A DNA stretch of 64,000 nt from Lamellibrachia satsuma (lineage: Eukaryota > Annelida > Polychaeta > Sabellida > Siboglinidae), in assembly GCA_033239005.1 (NCBI GenBank), contig BSQZ01000028.1, forward strand, positions 5,776,911-5,840,910. Reading direction: 5' to 3'. Under the pieces are notes generated by a model that saw only the letters and a list, made by a program, of their open reading frames with translations, searched no databases and was not told the DNA's origin. A program made the position numbers and the translations under genes. This document shows, piece by piece, positions 51,001 through 56,790 of the stretch; the stretch's first letter is position 1; each line of letters opens with the position of its first letter.

Positions 51001-52964
51001 AATCATATTTTTTCCACCATAAATTTTCAGTGGTCCTCGTATCATGCCTAACGATTCTGGTTTGTTGCTCCTGTGAACTTGGGTTCCGGAGGATTTAGGC
51101 ATTATAGAAGTTGGTTATTATAATTATTGCTTGATTCTGTTTTGTACTATCTTTCTTTGTACTATCTATCTTTTGTTCATTCCAGGTGTAACCCATCCTC
51201 TTAATTTCCGTTTCAAGGTCTCACTGCCAGGTGTTTCTTGGCCATCCTCTTTTTTCTTCCCTAGGGGGTTCCGTGTGAGTGATTATTTGGTGAAACTGGT
51301 AGGGGTTTTTCTTGATGTATGACCAATCCACCTACTATTTCTCATTTGAATACTTTTTTCACAGGAAGCTGTTTGGTCCTTTCCCACAAAAAGTTGCTGT
51401 TGTTAACCTTGTCAAATCACTTCAAATTCCTTATTTTGTGCAGGCATCTGTTGACGAAAGTCAATCATTTCCAGTGTGTGCTTTGTCATCTTCTGTTATG
51501 TGAATATTAATACTTTTATATCGGTAAAAACCCATATACATACAAATATGCATTAAACATATAATTATGTTTAAAATATATATACGTCAAAAAATGTAAA
51601 AAAAATTGTTAAGTCATAATAAATAATTAAGTAGATATAAATGGGATATCAAATAACCATTGTACATAATGAAATTGTTATTCTGTTCTGCATTAATATT
51701 GTCTATCATTGTCAGGTACTCGTTCAGAAGTGGCGCCCCGGAGCACCCTGGAGACAAGTTCTACAACACGACGGTAGAAGTGCTGCCAGTGGACCACATT
51801 AATAAGAAGGGTGGTGTCCTCGACAACAAGTCTCACGTTCACGACTTCCCAATGACTGAGGACAGCTACCTTGTCATTGGTGGATTTATTGGCACCAGCG
51901 GTGTCGCTGAGGGAACTATTGATCCAAAACTTGGTCCCATTTCTGCAATACGACTGAGTGTCCAGACGGCCAGCGAATCATGGGTCATTCTAAATGAGGT
52001 GAGATGACAGTGCATTTATAAACATACAATTCTTTTATCATATCCCAAAGGTTTTTATTTACCTGTAGAGCTATTGCGATCTTATCAAGCTTCATCAGTA
52101 ATAATGACAATGACGTCCTTCGTCTCGGTTGATTGTTGTCTGTCTTCCGTATCCATATTGCTTCTTTTACGTGTCTTTTCCATCTACCATCGACGTCATG
52201 CGATATCATCCTACCATCACATCATCCTACCATGACGTAATTCTTATTAGTACGAATGAAGCCACCTTGATGAGATCACGACAGCTCTTCAGGTAAATAA
52301 AAATCTCTGGAATATGATAAAATAATCGTATTATCATGAAAACGAATTTATCTGAGAAATGTTCAATAATAAGACGGTGCATTTGTTTCACACAAATGAT
52401 TTGTATTTTCTTCACAAATGTACTCAATTATGAATTGTGAATGACATCTGAGGTAGTTCACATGCACACGTACGGTGAACTCGTTATAAAGAACATATTG
52501 TGACTTGGCCAAATTGTTTTTTATGTCCAATGTTCCTTATGACTATGTGAACGGGCATGAACTGTTGCGTGAAATCATGCTTATTTGTGGAATGATTTTG
52601 GTGGGAGGATTGGGACTGGTTCTATGTCATTTAATCATTGACCCTCATCGTTGACCCTGTTGCCAATCAGTGACTGACAGCAGGTCTACCCGTCATGACC
52701 TTTCATCAAGGTGGGAGTGTAGAGATTGAAGATCTAGTTCGCAGTGTCTACGAGACATGTCGCTTCATCATGCAGCATGTGTCACCTGACAAATCGGGGC
52801 AAAAAATTACTTGTGTAAACTATTGCAAATTGATGCTGGAATAAGATATGAAGAAAAATTTCTTCTTTCTGCACAACTTGCACCAAGTAAGACATACTAA
52901 ATGAGTGCCTACTGGGCTCTTTTTTCAGATTCGAATCATTCCAGTTATTGAGAAGAAGACGTGA
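14294..52964 (+). CDS. MGAT4: MGAT4A/B-like N-acetylglucosaminyltransferase IV (GT54), 12 exons, 5' end missing
   Basis: This is a spliced gene for the Golgi enzyme that adds a beta-1,4-linked GlcNAc to the alpha-1,3-mannose arm of N-glycans, starting a tri-antennary branch. Coding exons are 14294-14447, 37117-37283, 37689-37822, 38227-38276, 39441-39554, 41138-41213, 41901-42015, 42344-42474, 46355-46462, 47533-47729, 51716-51998 and 52929-52964. All introns are GT-AG and codon phases match at all 11 junctions, giving 520 residues plus TGA; vertebrate MGAT4A/B proteins are about 535-548. Family landmarks include [85 protein letters not shown] and VAEGTIDP. Family identity is recognition of conserved sequence; enzymatic activity is inferred. 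The exon encoding the cytoplasmic tail and signal anchor was not found, because exon 1 here opens in phase with one base owed by an upstream exon. Whether it is orthologous to 4A or 4B cannot be decided. Confidence 0.93.
14448..16371. other. First part of MGAT4 intron 1; no gene seen
   Basis: Open frames of up to 146 codons (14448-14888) and 120 codons (15724-16086) resemble nothing I recognise, and the first overlaps the exon donor site. They are most likely chance frames in intron sequence. Confidence 0.35.
16372..16655. repeat. 26-bp minisatellite, about 11 copies
   Basis: The unit is agtagcgtagttacctctta plus gtttaa. The first two units have catag where the rest have cgtag, consistent with expansion of one variant. 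Confidence 0.93.
16743..16862. repeat. 30-bp tandem repeat, 4 copies
   Basis: The unit is acaaccagcagaccagactt plus ggggtcagtt. Two units carry cagcag and two carry caacag. The apparent 60-62-codon ORFs are repeat artefacts. Confidence 0.9.
17640..18359 (+). pseudogene. Decayed hAT-like transposase C-terminal region
   Basis: Pieces readable in different + frames include [39 protein letters not shown] and a final intact frame at 18114-18359 with [20 protein letters not shown] and [16 protein letters not shown]. The order [23 protein letters not shown] resembles the C-terminal dimerisation region of hAT-type transposases and proteins derived from them. Stops and frameshifts at about 17740, 17888 and 18050-18110 break it. 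It lies in MGAT4 intron 1. The family assignment is tentative; no catalytic residues were identified. Confidence 0.4.
18564..19417. repeat. 34-bp minisatellite, about 25 copies
   Basis: The unit is gttgtggacctgtacatgta plus tatgtaacctgaga. Variants alternate between gtatatgt and gtgtatgt, and two units have tatattta. The long minus-strand open frames (up to 273 codons, [14 protein letters not shown]) come purely from the array. Confidence 0.95.
19697..19816. repeat. 50-bp tandem repeat, about 2.4 copies
   Basis: The unit is tgtacgtacaagtcactttg, continuing through gacgtgcca.gcatgctgttcagtc. It occurs twice completely and once partially. Confidence 0.8.
20290..20487. repeat. 32-bp minisatellite, about 6 copies
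   Basis: The unit is cttcctagttccttcctagt plus atcttgttgaaa. Internally it contains a shorter duplicated motif (cttcctagt), suggesting stepwise growth. Confidence 0.92.
20500..21880. other. Intron 1 sequence without recognised gene; (TTG)n tract
   Basis: Open frames at 20608-20892 and 21509-21799 are unrecognised. A (TTG)n tract lies at about 21571-21602. Confidence 0.3.
21884..24848. repeat. 34-bp minisatellite, about 87 copies (3 kb)
   Basis: The unit is taggatgactacagtacgcc plus agcacagtgactgt. Frequent variants are acag/acgg, gttagg/attagg/gtcagg and cca/cct. Two units with an extra ACGT (at about 21911 and 22629) lie 718 bp apart, which is 21 units plus 4 bp. It fills much of MGAT4 intron 1. 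Confidence 0.97.
25409..25780. repeat. 61-bp tandem repeat, about 6 copies
   Basis: The unit is tgcagtttgacttggaatgc followed by atgact.tcaatcaagtggacctgtgttccagtccaactac. It ends about 50 bp from the LINE 3' end. Confidence 0.9.
25929..27797 (-). pseudogene. LINE ORF2 reverse transcriptase, one frame broken by two stops
   Basis: The frame opens [15 protein letters not shown] and carries all main non-LTR RT blocks: [15 protein letters not shown]...[52 protein letters not shown] and the catalytic KFADDTK. It then continues in the same frame through [18 protein letters not shown] and [11 protein letters not shown] to [13 protein letters not shown], the usual CR1/Jockey-group C-terminus. A TGA at 26655-26657 (where relatives would have Trp) and a TAG near 26415 interrupt it, with no frameshift. 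Upstream (27797-28000) further ORF2 sequence ([19 protein letters not shown]) is present but shifted. Confidence 0.88.
28009..28995 (-). pseudogene. LINE ORF1: PHD-like finger plus SGNH-hydrolase domain, C-terminally truncated
   Basis: This frame of 328 residues starts [14 protein letters not shown]-like cysteine cluster comes first (C16, C19, C30, H43, C46, C49), then a short coil (residues 52-70) and six or so acidic GGETEESR repeats (about 77-125). Next is an SGNH-type esterase fold with the nucleophile block MGDSIIR (Ser about 207) and block VHVGTNN (about 253-258). Esterase domains and PHD fingers are known in CR1-group ORF1 proteins. The frame ends at a TAG after GFVDM, before the usual DxxH catalytic block, which falls in the deleted segment. 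An active triad is therefore absent. Confidence 0.8.
28996..29650 (-). other. Probable LINE 5' UTR
   Basis: The 650 bp upstream of the ORF1 ATG lack genes but are somewhat CpG-containing and sharply bounded by a SINE tail at about 29655. This is the expected size and position of a LINE 5' UTR with an internal promoter. The exact 5' end is inferred from the SINE junction. Confidence 0.45.
29655..29760 (+). mobile_element. SINE body/tail fragment
   Basis: The motif gtgctagggaaagtaaaata followed by tcccacat matches the SINE body at 46158-46190 (gtgccaggggaagtaaaaga, tcccacat). Only the 3' half is visible; the LINE adjoins its left side. Confidence 0.55.
29760..31740. other. Intron 1 sequence, no gene recognised
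   Basis: It contains a copy of the dispersed element with tatagcacctaaatcc and atcatgaacagggacacgc (about 30425-30520), related to 54735-54840, and a 26-bp tandem array. An open ATGGCG at about 31531 continues for only about 30 codons. Confidence 0.35.
30678..30807. repeat. 26-bp tandem repeat, 5 copies
   Basis: The unit is actacagtgtacattggttt plus gatttt. Copies after the first are identical. Confidence 0.92.
31750..31807. repeat. Near-perfect 58-bp palindrome
   Basis: The left arm agtgttcactattaaacaca, continuing tctaggtg, is mirrored by the right arm cacctaga.atgtttaatagtgaacac. The loop is only 1-2 bases and there is a single-base difference. It could be a MITE core or a cruciform-forming site. 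Confidence 0.9.
32000..32530. other. (TGTAAT)n-like tract and unassigned intron sequence
   Basis: Degenerate tgtaattgtaattg repeats occupy about 32005-32125. Similar ATTAC-rich tracts flank repeats at 2750-3030 and 16880-16990. No coding sequence was recognised. Confidence 0.4.
32533..32622. repeat. 20-bp tandem repeat, about 4.5 copies
   Basis: The unit is ggactagtaaaacccctggt, repeated without change. It is followed by an inverted actagtcc motif at about 32636. Confidence 0.9.
33734..33905. mobile_element. MITE with CAGTAGAACCCCTC ends, copy 2
   Basis: The left end is cagtagaaccctcaaattgg; the right end is agaggggttctactg, its imperfect reverse complement. The interior (caccccttt aatcaggcca) is shared with the copy at 10562-10736. 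CAGTAG-type ends are typical of pogo/Tigger-like elements. Confidence 0.7.
33906..36570. other. Intron 1, no gene recognised; short repeats
   Basis: It holds a short 11-bp repeat (aggtacctctg, about 34930-34980) and an (AT)n tract at 35119-35160. Open frames up to 102 codons are unrecognised. Confidence 0.35.
35119..35160. repeat. (AT)n microsatellite
   Basis: Twenty-one uninterrupted AT dinucleotides. Confidence 0.97.
36577..36800. repeat. 49-bp tandem repeat, about 4.5 copies
   Basis: The unit is tctgactacatcagtacccc followed by ctggcagatctgcccttgcc and actagggct. It lies about 300 bp before MGAT4 exon 37117. Confidence 0.9.
37117..37283 (+). CDS. MGAT4: MGAT4 exon 2
   Basis: The acceptor TTGTTGTCAG is followed by a G that completes ATG with the two bases left by exon 1. 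The exon encodes the end of the stem with two candidate N-glycosylation sequons (NTT, NLS), then [17 protein letters not shown] and ISRGRTG, the start of the catalytic domain. The donor is GTATGT. The reading frame is also open upstream to an ATG at 37082, but the phase match supports the acceptor at 37115-37116. Confidence 0.9.
37689..37822 (+). CDS. MGAT4: MGAT4 exon 3
   Basis: The acceptor is CTTTCAG and the donor is GTACCA. The exon encodes [12 protein letters not shown], then a helix ([13 protein letters not shown]) and the strand CLIVVFIAE. This is the first Rossmann-like part of the GT54 catalytic domain. The first two bases complete the split Val codon from exon 2. Confidence 0.93.
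38227..38276 (+). CDS. MGAT4: MGAT4 exon 4 (50-bp micro-exon)
   Basis: This 50-bp exon lies between a TTTTCAG acceptor and a GTAAGT donor and encodes [16 protein letters not shown] plus two bases. It corresponds to the short helix after the IAE strand in the family. Exons 3 and 5 join correctly only if it is included, which supports it despite its length. Confidence 0.87.
39088..39390. repeat. 39-bp tandem repeat, about 7 copies
   Basis: The unit is attgtacaacagctgaacag followed by agagagatatcaagcttct. Because 39 is divisible by 3 it stays open in several frames on both strands, producing false ORFs. It is just upstream of MGAT4 exon 39441. Confidence 0.93.
39441..39554 (+). CDS. MGAT4: MGAT4 exon 5
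   Basis: The acceptor is CTGTTTCAG and the donor is GTCAGT. The exon encodes [20 protein letters not shown] followed by [17 protein letters not shown]. This matches the family motifs GLLEVISP and GDSKER, which precede the metal-binding motif. A 39-bp tandem array ends about 50 bp upstream of this exon. Confidence 0.93.
39793..40654. mobile_element. Non-autonomous pogo/Tigger-like DNA transposon (862 bp)
   Basis: The left end caatagtacctgccttcaac and the right end (reverse complement cagtagcacctgtcttcaac) form terminal inverted repeats. They continue with diverged ggacacctg.ta.gg.gggacact motifs. TA flanks both ends, as expected for a Tc1/mariner-superfamily target duplication. The interior open frames (about 39914-40255 on +, 40003-40314 on -) do not resemble a transposase. 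It sits in the MGAT4 intron between exons 39441 and 41138. Confidence 0.75.
41138..41213 (+). CDS. MGAT4: MGAT4 exon 6
   Basis: This 76-bp exon encodes (K)[20 protein letters not shown] and then [14 protein letters not shown] is nearly invariant in MGAT4 proteins. The acceptor is GCTTGAAG and the donor GTGAGA. The exon ends in phase 0 just before the acidic metal-binding motif, which opens the next exon. Confidence 0.92.
41287..41456. repeat. 44-bp tandem repeat, about 4 copies
   Basis: The unit is agcagtgtctgtctagccaa followed by gagtgtacaccgtcttctta and aagt. The last copy is shortened by a 3-4-bp loss. Confidence 0.88.
41650..41860 (-). mobile_element. MITE copy, inverted relative to 53851-54050
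   Basis: The stretch gggcattttaattatacgaa plus acccccg and the neighbouring ttaatttagatgt are reverse complements of sequence inside the 53851-54050 MITE. Ends are diverged, so the limits are approximate. Confidence 0.6.
41901..42015 (+). CDS. MGAT4: MGAT4 exon 7 (acidic metal-binding motif)
   Basis: The exon begins with LEDDV, the DxD-like acidic motif expected to bind the divalent metal and UDP-GlcNAc, and continues [13 protein letters not shown]... to [12 protein letters not shown]. The acceptor is TGTGACAG and the donor GTCAGT. All conserved acidic residues of the motif are present. Confidence 0.94.
42344..42474 (+). CDS. MGAT4: MGAT4 exon 8
   Basis: The exon encodes [19 protein letters not shown], then [20 protein letters not shown] and EHDM. 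It is strongly conserved in the family around KPIDWLLD. The acceptor is CTGTTTCAG and the donor GTGCGT. The large SINE-derived satellite begins about 430 bp downstream in the following intron. Confidence 0.93.
42905..45790. repeat. 60-bp satellite from a SINE tRNA head, about 48 copies
   Basis: The unit reads approximately gcagtagctcagtggttaga, gtgctgcactgtcagtcaag and aggaccattactacaggggt. The part tagctcagtggttagag is a good RNA polymerase III A box with the D-arm layout of a tRNA. Left-hand units (about 42905-43800) form one subfamily (tgctctctcagtctacagga); right-hand units form another (cactgtcagtcaagagga). Only the last unit continues into a degenerate B-box-like gatcggggttaccgtgc. The array is in the MGAT4 intron between exons 42344 and 46355. 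Confidence 0.9.
45820..46350 (+). mobile_element. SINE central domain and tail with internal 27-bp array
   Basis: After the tRNA-like head, the sequence ttttggaagagacattaaaa plus gtcgttggtcccttgtacct matches the conserved GAGACGTTAAAC...GGTCCCTTGT core typical of metazoan tRNA-SINEs. The core part ggtcccttgtacctggtgcc plus tgtgtgt (27 bp) is repeated about 11 times (45867-46160). It then resumes with gtgccaggggaagtaaaaga and tcccacat, also found at 29655. Confidence 0.7.
45867..46160. repeat. 27-bp tandem repeat, about 11 copies
   Basis: The unit is ggtcccttgtacctggtgcc plus tgtgtgt, with variants gtgtatgtgtct and gtgcttgtgtct. A 27-bp period keeps all frames open, which explains overlapping ORFs on both strands here. 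Confidence 0.93.
46355..46462 (+). CDS. MGAT4: MGAT4 exon 9
   Basis: This exon of exactly 36 codons encodes [20 protein letters not shown], then [16 protein letters not shown]. It matches the family block with KPSLFQHxGxxSSL. The acceptor is TTATTTCAG; the donor GTTGGT is weaker than the others. It lies right after the expanded SINE. Confidence 0.92.
46463..47532. other. MGAT4 intron between exons 9 and 10; nothing recognised
   Basis: This AT-rich intron holds short unrecognised open frames and small direct repeats such as actacgtaaaa(g)t..gtag..gagatagaa near 47350-47430. Confidence 0.35.
47533..47729 (+). CDS. MGAT4: MGAT4 exon 10
   Basis: The exon encodes [20 protein letters not shown], then [20 protein letters not shown] and [18 protein letters not shown]. 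It bridges the catalytic and C-terminal domains. The acceptor is GCTTGCAG and the donor GTTAGT. The frame stays open past the donor to 47946, but that extension has no family similarity. Confidence 0.93.
47737..47979 (-). other. Possible remnant of a transposon DNA-binding protein
   Basis: An 80-codon minus-strand frame just past the exon 10 donor contains [20 protein letters not shown], then [13 protein letters not shown]. It is a basic, Gln-rich helix like those seen at the C-terminus of Myb/SANT-type proteins of DNA transposons. No domain could be confirmed. Confidence 0.2.
48020..48094. repeat. (AT)n microsatellite
   Basis: About 37 AT dinucleotides, preceded by three aacaaattatatatat-type repeats. 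Confidence 0.97.
48634..48780. repeat. 25-bp tandem repeat, about 6 copies
   Basis: The unit is agagttagcagtcaaacaac plus tttag. The first unit has cgaac instead of caaac. Confidence 0.92.
48802..49341. other. Unrecognised, possibly once-coding segment
   Basis: Base composition is less AT-rich than the surroundings. Open frames exist on + (48802-49065) and - (49341-49036, with [20 protein letters not shown] and [16 protein letters not shown]). The minus frame looks protein-like, with regular spacing and little low complexity, but I recognise no family. It may be a decayed mobile-element ORF. Confidence 0.25.
49841..50387 (+). mobile_element. Penelope-like fragment: GIY-YIG ORF between inverted repeats
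   Basis: The left repeat (49841-49974) and right repeat (50260-50387) are about 130-bp inverted copies of each other. They enclose an ORF with a Penelope-type GIY-YIG endonuclease. Each repeat contains the short palindrome GTCACATGAC-caat-GTCATGTGAC. An aaggagtataca motif occurs at 49799 (about 30 bp left of the unit) and directly at the right end (50388), suggesting a target duplication. No reverse transcriptase lies between the repeats. The unit is in the MGAT4 intron between exons 10 and 11. Confidence 0.75.
49930..50302 (+). CDS. GIY-YIG endonuclease domain of a Penelope-like element
   Basis: The frame is open from 49835 to 50302 (155 codons), but its first third is inverted-repeat sequence, so the real start is unclear. 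The domain reads [20 protein letters not shown], followed by [39 protein letters not shown] and [16 protein letters not shown]. The paired VYD(I)...HYIG strands, the CPEC cysteine pair just before YIGET, the Arg in TRIKEH and the Glu in KEAI fit the Penelope GIY-YIG nuclease family. These elements normally fuse it C-terminally to a reverse transcriptase, which is absent here. The stop is reached inside the right repeat. Coding capacity is intact over the domain; expression is unknown. Confidence 0.82.
50890..51115 (-). mobile_element. MITE copy related (inverted) to 54650-55020
   Basis: Shared blocks include aaatcatgttaaatagtata, acc.caattat and gaatcgttaggcat, all as reverse complements of 54760-55010 in the same order. 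It is truncated relative to the other copy. Confidence 0.6.
51116..51715. other. End of MGAT4 intron 10; nothing recognised
   Basis: Two overlapping 63-codon frames (51312-51510) have no recognisable similarity. The final part is a pyrimidine-rich acceptor tract. Confidence 0.3.
51716..51998 (+). CDS. MGAT4: MGAT4 exon 11 (C-terminal domain)
   Basis: This 94-codon exon encodes [28 protein letters not shown], then [29 protein letters not shown] and ESWVILNE. It corresponds to the GT54 C-terminal domain with the conserved EHPGD and VAEGxxDP motifs. The acceptor is CATTGTCAG and the donor GTGAGA. Thr/Asn in FYNTTVEV forms a candidate N-glycosylation site shared with relatives. Confidence 0.93.
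51999..52928. other. Last MGAT4 intron; nothing recognised
   Basis: The intron has GTGAGA and TTTTTTCAG boundaries, short duplicated catcctaccat motifs near 52207-52232, and no recognised coding sequence. Confidence 0.4.
52929..52964 (+). CDS. MGAT4: MGAT4 terminal exon
   Basis: The acceptor TTTTTTCAG is followed by codons for [11 protein letters not shown] and TGA. Vertebrate MGAT4 proteins also end a few residues after the NE(I) boundary with a short basic tail. This supports the exon despite its size. Confidence 0.85.
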   Translation: MRIIPVIEKKT

Positions 52965-53430
52965 CAGCACCTGAGAGCAGGCAGCTTCCACAGTTGGAAC
53001 AGTAATATCCAATTGATCCACTGAAGGTAGCAAAGACCTTCATCATCCGCCAACATTGATACTGTACTTGATTGTGCTGTGTCAACTTGTTAACTTTTAA
53101 ACATCTGTAGACCAACTATCAATTATCTGATTCTTCCACTGAAGTCTGCACAGATCACATTTATCCACCAACGTTGACATCTGTTTTCGTGCTGTAGCGG
53201 TTAGACAGTATACACTAAATGTAGTTTGTTCTCCTTACCATTCAAACATTGTCACACCAATAGTTCAACCGTGTAAAGTGAATGTATCGATTAATCAATG
53301 CTAGAAGAAGAAGACTGTTGTGTTTGTGCAAATATTGTGGATGCAGGGTCAGGCAGTTTTGTGTTCAGGCAGTTTTGTTTATCATATAATCATTATTCAG
53401 TAAAATAAAATATAAATCTATTGGTACGTT
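52965..53430 (+). other. MGAT4: Probable MGAT4 3' UTR with polyadenylation signal
   Basis: The sequence downstream of the stop codon shows no coding potential and runs to an AATAAA at 53404-53409. That is the first canonical signal seen downstream of the stop. The transcript end is inferred. Confidence 0.45.
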
Positions 53431-53850
53431 GAAATTGTTAAAAGCTGGATCCATATTTGTGGTATAATCTGTTAATTTTATCATTCATAAAAATACAAAT
53501 GGCAGCTAATTGAAACATGAAACTCATTTTCTATTTTATTTATGCAATTAGCAAGTTCCAGTTACATTCAACTCATCCAGTTGCAATCTAAATTGGTGCC
53601 TGTTCATCCTTCATGATGTAACATACGATTCACATCCAGCCGTCATAAACTGCGTACATGTGCCCGGTGTCGGCATCTGTAAGAGCTATCTATGTTCCAC
53701 CCAAGATGTACGTGTAAAAACAGCGCGTAAGTTATTATCTGTTTTAAAGTAAAGTTCCTGAAATATGCCTGTGTGTTAGAGGGTTATACCATGAGCATAT
53801 TTATTTAAAAAATTCACGATACACAACTTCATGGATGTATAGATCTATCA

Positions 53851-54050
53851 TTAAAGGAAGGTACAATCATTTTCATTGGTTGACCGATACAGAACTAGAT
53901 GGGGGTTTCGTATAATTAAAATGCCCAACTTTTCACAAATTTTTACTCAAAGTACATCTAAATTAACATATTAAATATCAATAGTAACACATTTTGTCTT
54001 TAAAATAGTTATTCAATAAACCAATGAAAATCGTTGTACCTTCCCTTTAA
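53851..54050. mobile_element. 200-bp MITE with TTAA-bounded inverted repeats
   Basis: The left end ttaaaggaaggtacaatcat (then tttcattggtt) and the right end aaccaatgaaaatcgttgta (then ccttccctttaa) form inverted repeats of about 31 bp. The element begins with TTAA and ends with TTTAA. An inverted, decayed copy is at about 41650-41860. TTAA could indicate piggyBac-type insertion, TA a mariner type. Confidence 0.8.
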
Positions 54051-54575
54051 CCAACATGATTCTAGCAGTTACAGGGAAAAGTGACTAGTTGTTTTTATAC
54101 TAAATATAAAGTGTGTACACTTCTACACTGTACACTTGTATAGGGCAGACACCCGTATATATGGAACATATTAGCAGACTGCCAACTCTGCTGTATGCTG
54201 ATTTTATCCTATTGTATCTAAATTGCAGAGAGTCTTGCCACCAACATGTCAATATACATTTTAATCGTTTAATACTACTGTTTACATTGATATAATGGTT
54301 TTATTTAACAATGCACTCAATGAATGCATGTTTTATTTGTTGAATTCCCAGTCTCTGTAATATGTATTTTGGTTGAAATGCACAGAGGAATTTTATCAAT
54401 TTGCCATCAGACAGATAGAAATCATACTAATTTTTTTGTCAATTTGTTTTTTTTTCACTGCCAGTGACATTTTATAAGATTAGTATGAAGAAAATGGCTG
54501 AGTAGATATCCTTCCGAAATTTAAACATTAATGCATCAGCAGCCAACTGTTACGCTGCCTCTCATTGTTTTTATT

Positions 54576-54632
54576 GTACAGTGGATTCTACAGAATCAGC
54601 CGTTTGGTAGAATCAGGAATCCACTATACTTA
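54576..54632. repeat. Short inverted repeat AGTGGATTCT...AGGAATCCACT
   Basis: Ends cagtggattct and aggaatccactat lie about 50 bp apart with a near-palindromic interior. It is probably a deleted MITE. Confidence 0.55.
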
Positions 54633-54649
54633 AAGGCACAGAGTCACAT

Positions 54650-55020
54650 CGTTTTTATCATAAATTCATGTTACATAGTGTGAACTATCTTCACTGCCCA
54701 GATGTCTTTTTAATGATCCACAATTTGTTAATATATATATAATAATAATAAAACTTATATAGCACCTAAATCCCAAGAAACCCGAGTTCGGAGGCGAACC
54801 AGAATCGTTAGGCATAATATCATGAACAGGGACATGCAAAAGTTATCAAACCGAGGAAGCGCTGAGGATTTATGGTGGAAATGATATTTTTTTTCTTAAG
54901 ATTTTTACAGCCAAATAATTTTTTTATAATTGTGGGTCATTAAAACACTTGTGCAGTTGAGGTGTTGGAATCTATATAGTATATACTATTTAACATGATT
55001 TTACAGGACACACTTTTAAC
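54650..55020 (+). mobile_element. MITE with long diverged terminal inverted repeats (about 370 bp)
   Basis: The left portion (ttcatgttacatagtgtgaa ... ttttaatgatccacaattt) is similar to the reverse complement of the right portion (aattgtgggtcattaaaaca ... tatactatttaacatgattt). The middle carries tatatagcacctaaatccc and gaatcgttaggcataatatc, also found at about 30425-30520 and inverted at 51035-51100. Confidence 0.65.
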
Positions 55021-55410
55021 ATATTGTGTTTTAAAGTTGTTGTTTAATGTAATTGTTATACTTGTAGGGGGGTTTTTATGCCCAATTCTGTGTGTATTGT
55101 GTTGAGGAAGTAATGCATTGAACCATTAGTGAGATTGAAAAGTTGTGGTGAAGGTATTAATCAGGTGAAATGCATAATTACTCATGGGACCTGCCGTAAA
55201 TACTTTTGGGCATTTTCGGGCTGTTTAGAGGTAAAATTGAATGCATTCGGGTAAACATATAAGCTACCTTGTGTGTAGTTTGTGGTTGGCATTGAACAAA
55301 CTGTAAGCTGGGGATTAGGTGAAAGACCCAAAATAGTGACCAAAAACTGGCTTCAGACGTGTATATACCTAAGAGAAAGTCCTGTACAGTTGTAGAATTG
55401 TGGTAAAACT

Positions 55411-55744
55411 GACATTCACGTGTGCATGTTGTAATGTGTAATATATGTGATAAATGCAACTATAGTTTTGTTTCACTTGCATTCATCGCATCACGCAACT
55501 GTAGTTGAGACACTCTTGTACATTTGTCATTTTGGTATTCTTCATGAAAAATAAATTATGAACTACATTTACACATACTGCATGTGTGTGTTTTAATGCA
55601 TAATGTATGTGATAAATGCAACTATAGTTTTGTTTCACTTCCATTCGTCGTGTCATGGTTCTCTGTAGTTGAGACACTCTGTACAGTTGTCATTTTAGTA
55701 TTGTTCATGAAAAATAAATTATGAACTACATTTACACATACTGC
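55411..55744. repeat. Tandem duplication of about 165 bp
   Basis: Both copies contain gtgataaatgcaactatagt, tgtagttgagacactct and catgaaaaataaattatgaa in the same order, with roughly 10% differences. Confidence 0.8.
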
Positions 55745-56154
55745 TCATCCACCCCGGGCGGACCACTCTGATAATCTGTGGAGACCAATGCAATTAAAAA
55801 AGCCCCTTTTGGGGATTTATTCATTGAATTATACCCCTTTTAGAAACCTAATTTCCTTGGAATTATACCCATTTTACACATATAAAATAAAGTAGAACCC
55901 CTCTCAAATGGTCACACATTTTCATGGGAATAAATTGCAGCCTCGTTTAGGCTGGATCTTGTGCCCTACACGTCAATTAAAGTTTTCACTGCATTTACAT
56001 TGCACCCTCTTGTCGTCAATATGACGCTTCACAGCTAATGTGAACACAAAATACCAATTTTCGGGGTCTTAAGACCGTCTTTTCACCCTTTGAAAAGTAC
56101 CCCATTTCCTTTTTATGACCAACCTCCCCCCAGGTCATCCATGTTATATTTAAT

Positions 56155-56625
56155 TAATATTTAATAAGATTGCCATCCAAAGCAAATGCCAGATAGCCAG
56201 TGGACATGGAAGCCGTTGACTTATCGAGAGTCCAAACATTGTTCATCCATGTGTAACCCGCCCTTCTGAGATATTTGTCGATTTTGTTTTTAGACGTTCT
56301 TCCTGCTAGTATTTACATAATCTGTAGATAATTAATTTTGTTCCTTTGATTTATTGTCCTTGGTGAGAATGAGTACTTTCTGATATCCAATCTACACTGT
56401 TTTTTACTAATGATGCCTTGTCCTCTGGTTCTACTATCTTTCTTGTGAGAAAAAATATTTATATCAATATTTTCATGCCCATTCAATATCCAAAAAAACT
56501 TCAATTTGATCTCCTCTTATTTATTATTAGTTATTAAACCACGTTCTTTTAGGCATTTTTCAAAACTAAGGTCTCGGTTTTCGAATAATTTTTAGTTGCT
56601 CTCCTCAGATTCAAAGCGCATATGT
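56155..56625 (-). mobile_element. CR1-like LINE 3' fragment
   Basis: The 3' terminal block (gccattggcttatcgagagt-like, here gccgttgacttatcgagagt) is followed by ORF2 C-terminal sequence. It aligns by eye with 25855-26300, including RTRGQ, KKQCRLDIRKYSFS and TINQRNK on the minus strand. It has multiple frameshifts. Confidence 0.8.
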
Positions 56626-56635
56626 GATGTGTGAG

Positions 56636-56790
56636 TTAACAAGATTTAACAAGATTTGCCATCCAAGCCAAAGGCCCAGATGGCAAGTGGACAAGGAAGC
56701 CATTGGCTTATCGAGAGTCCAACAATGTTCACCTACTTATAACCCGCCCTCCTGATATATGTGTCAACCTTGTTTTTAAACATATTAATG
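56636..56790 (-). mobile_element. CR1-like LINE 3'-end stub
   Basis: It begins with aacaagatttaacaagattt, the LINE 3' terminal repeats in reverse. It continues with ccagatggcaagtggacaag and gccattggcttatcgagagt, then stops after about 150 bp. It is a severely 5'-truncated insertion directly adjacent to the previous fragment. Confidence 0.8.
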
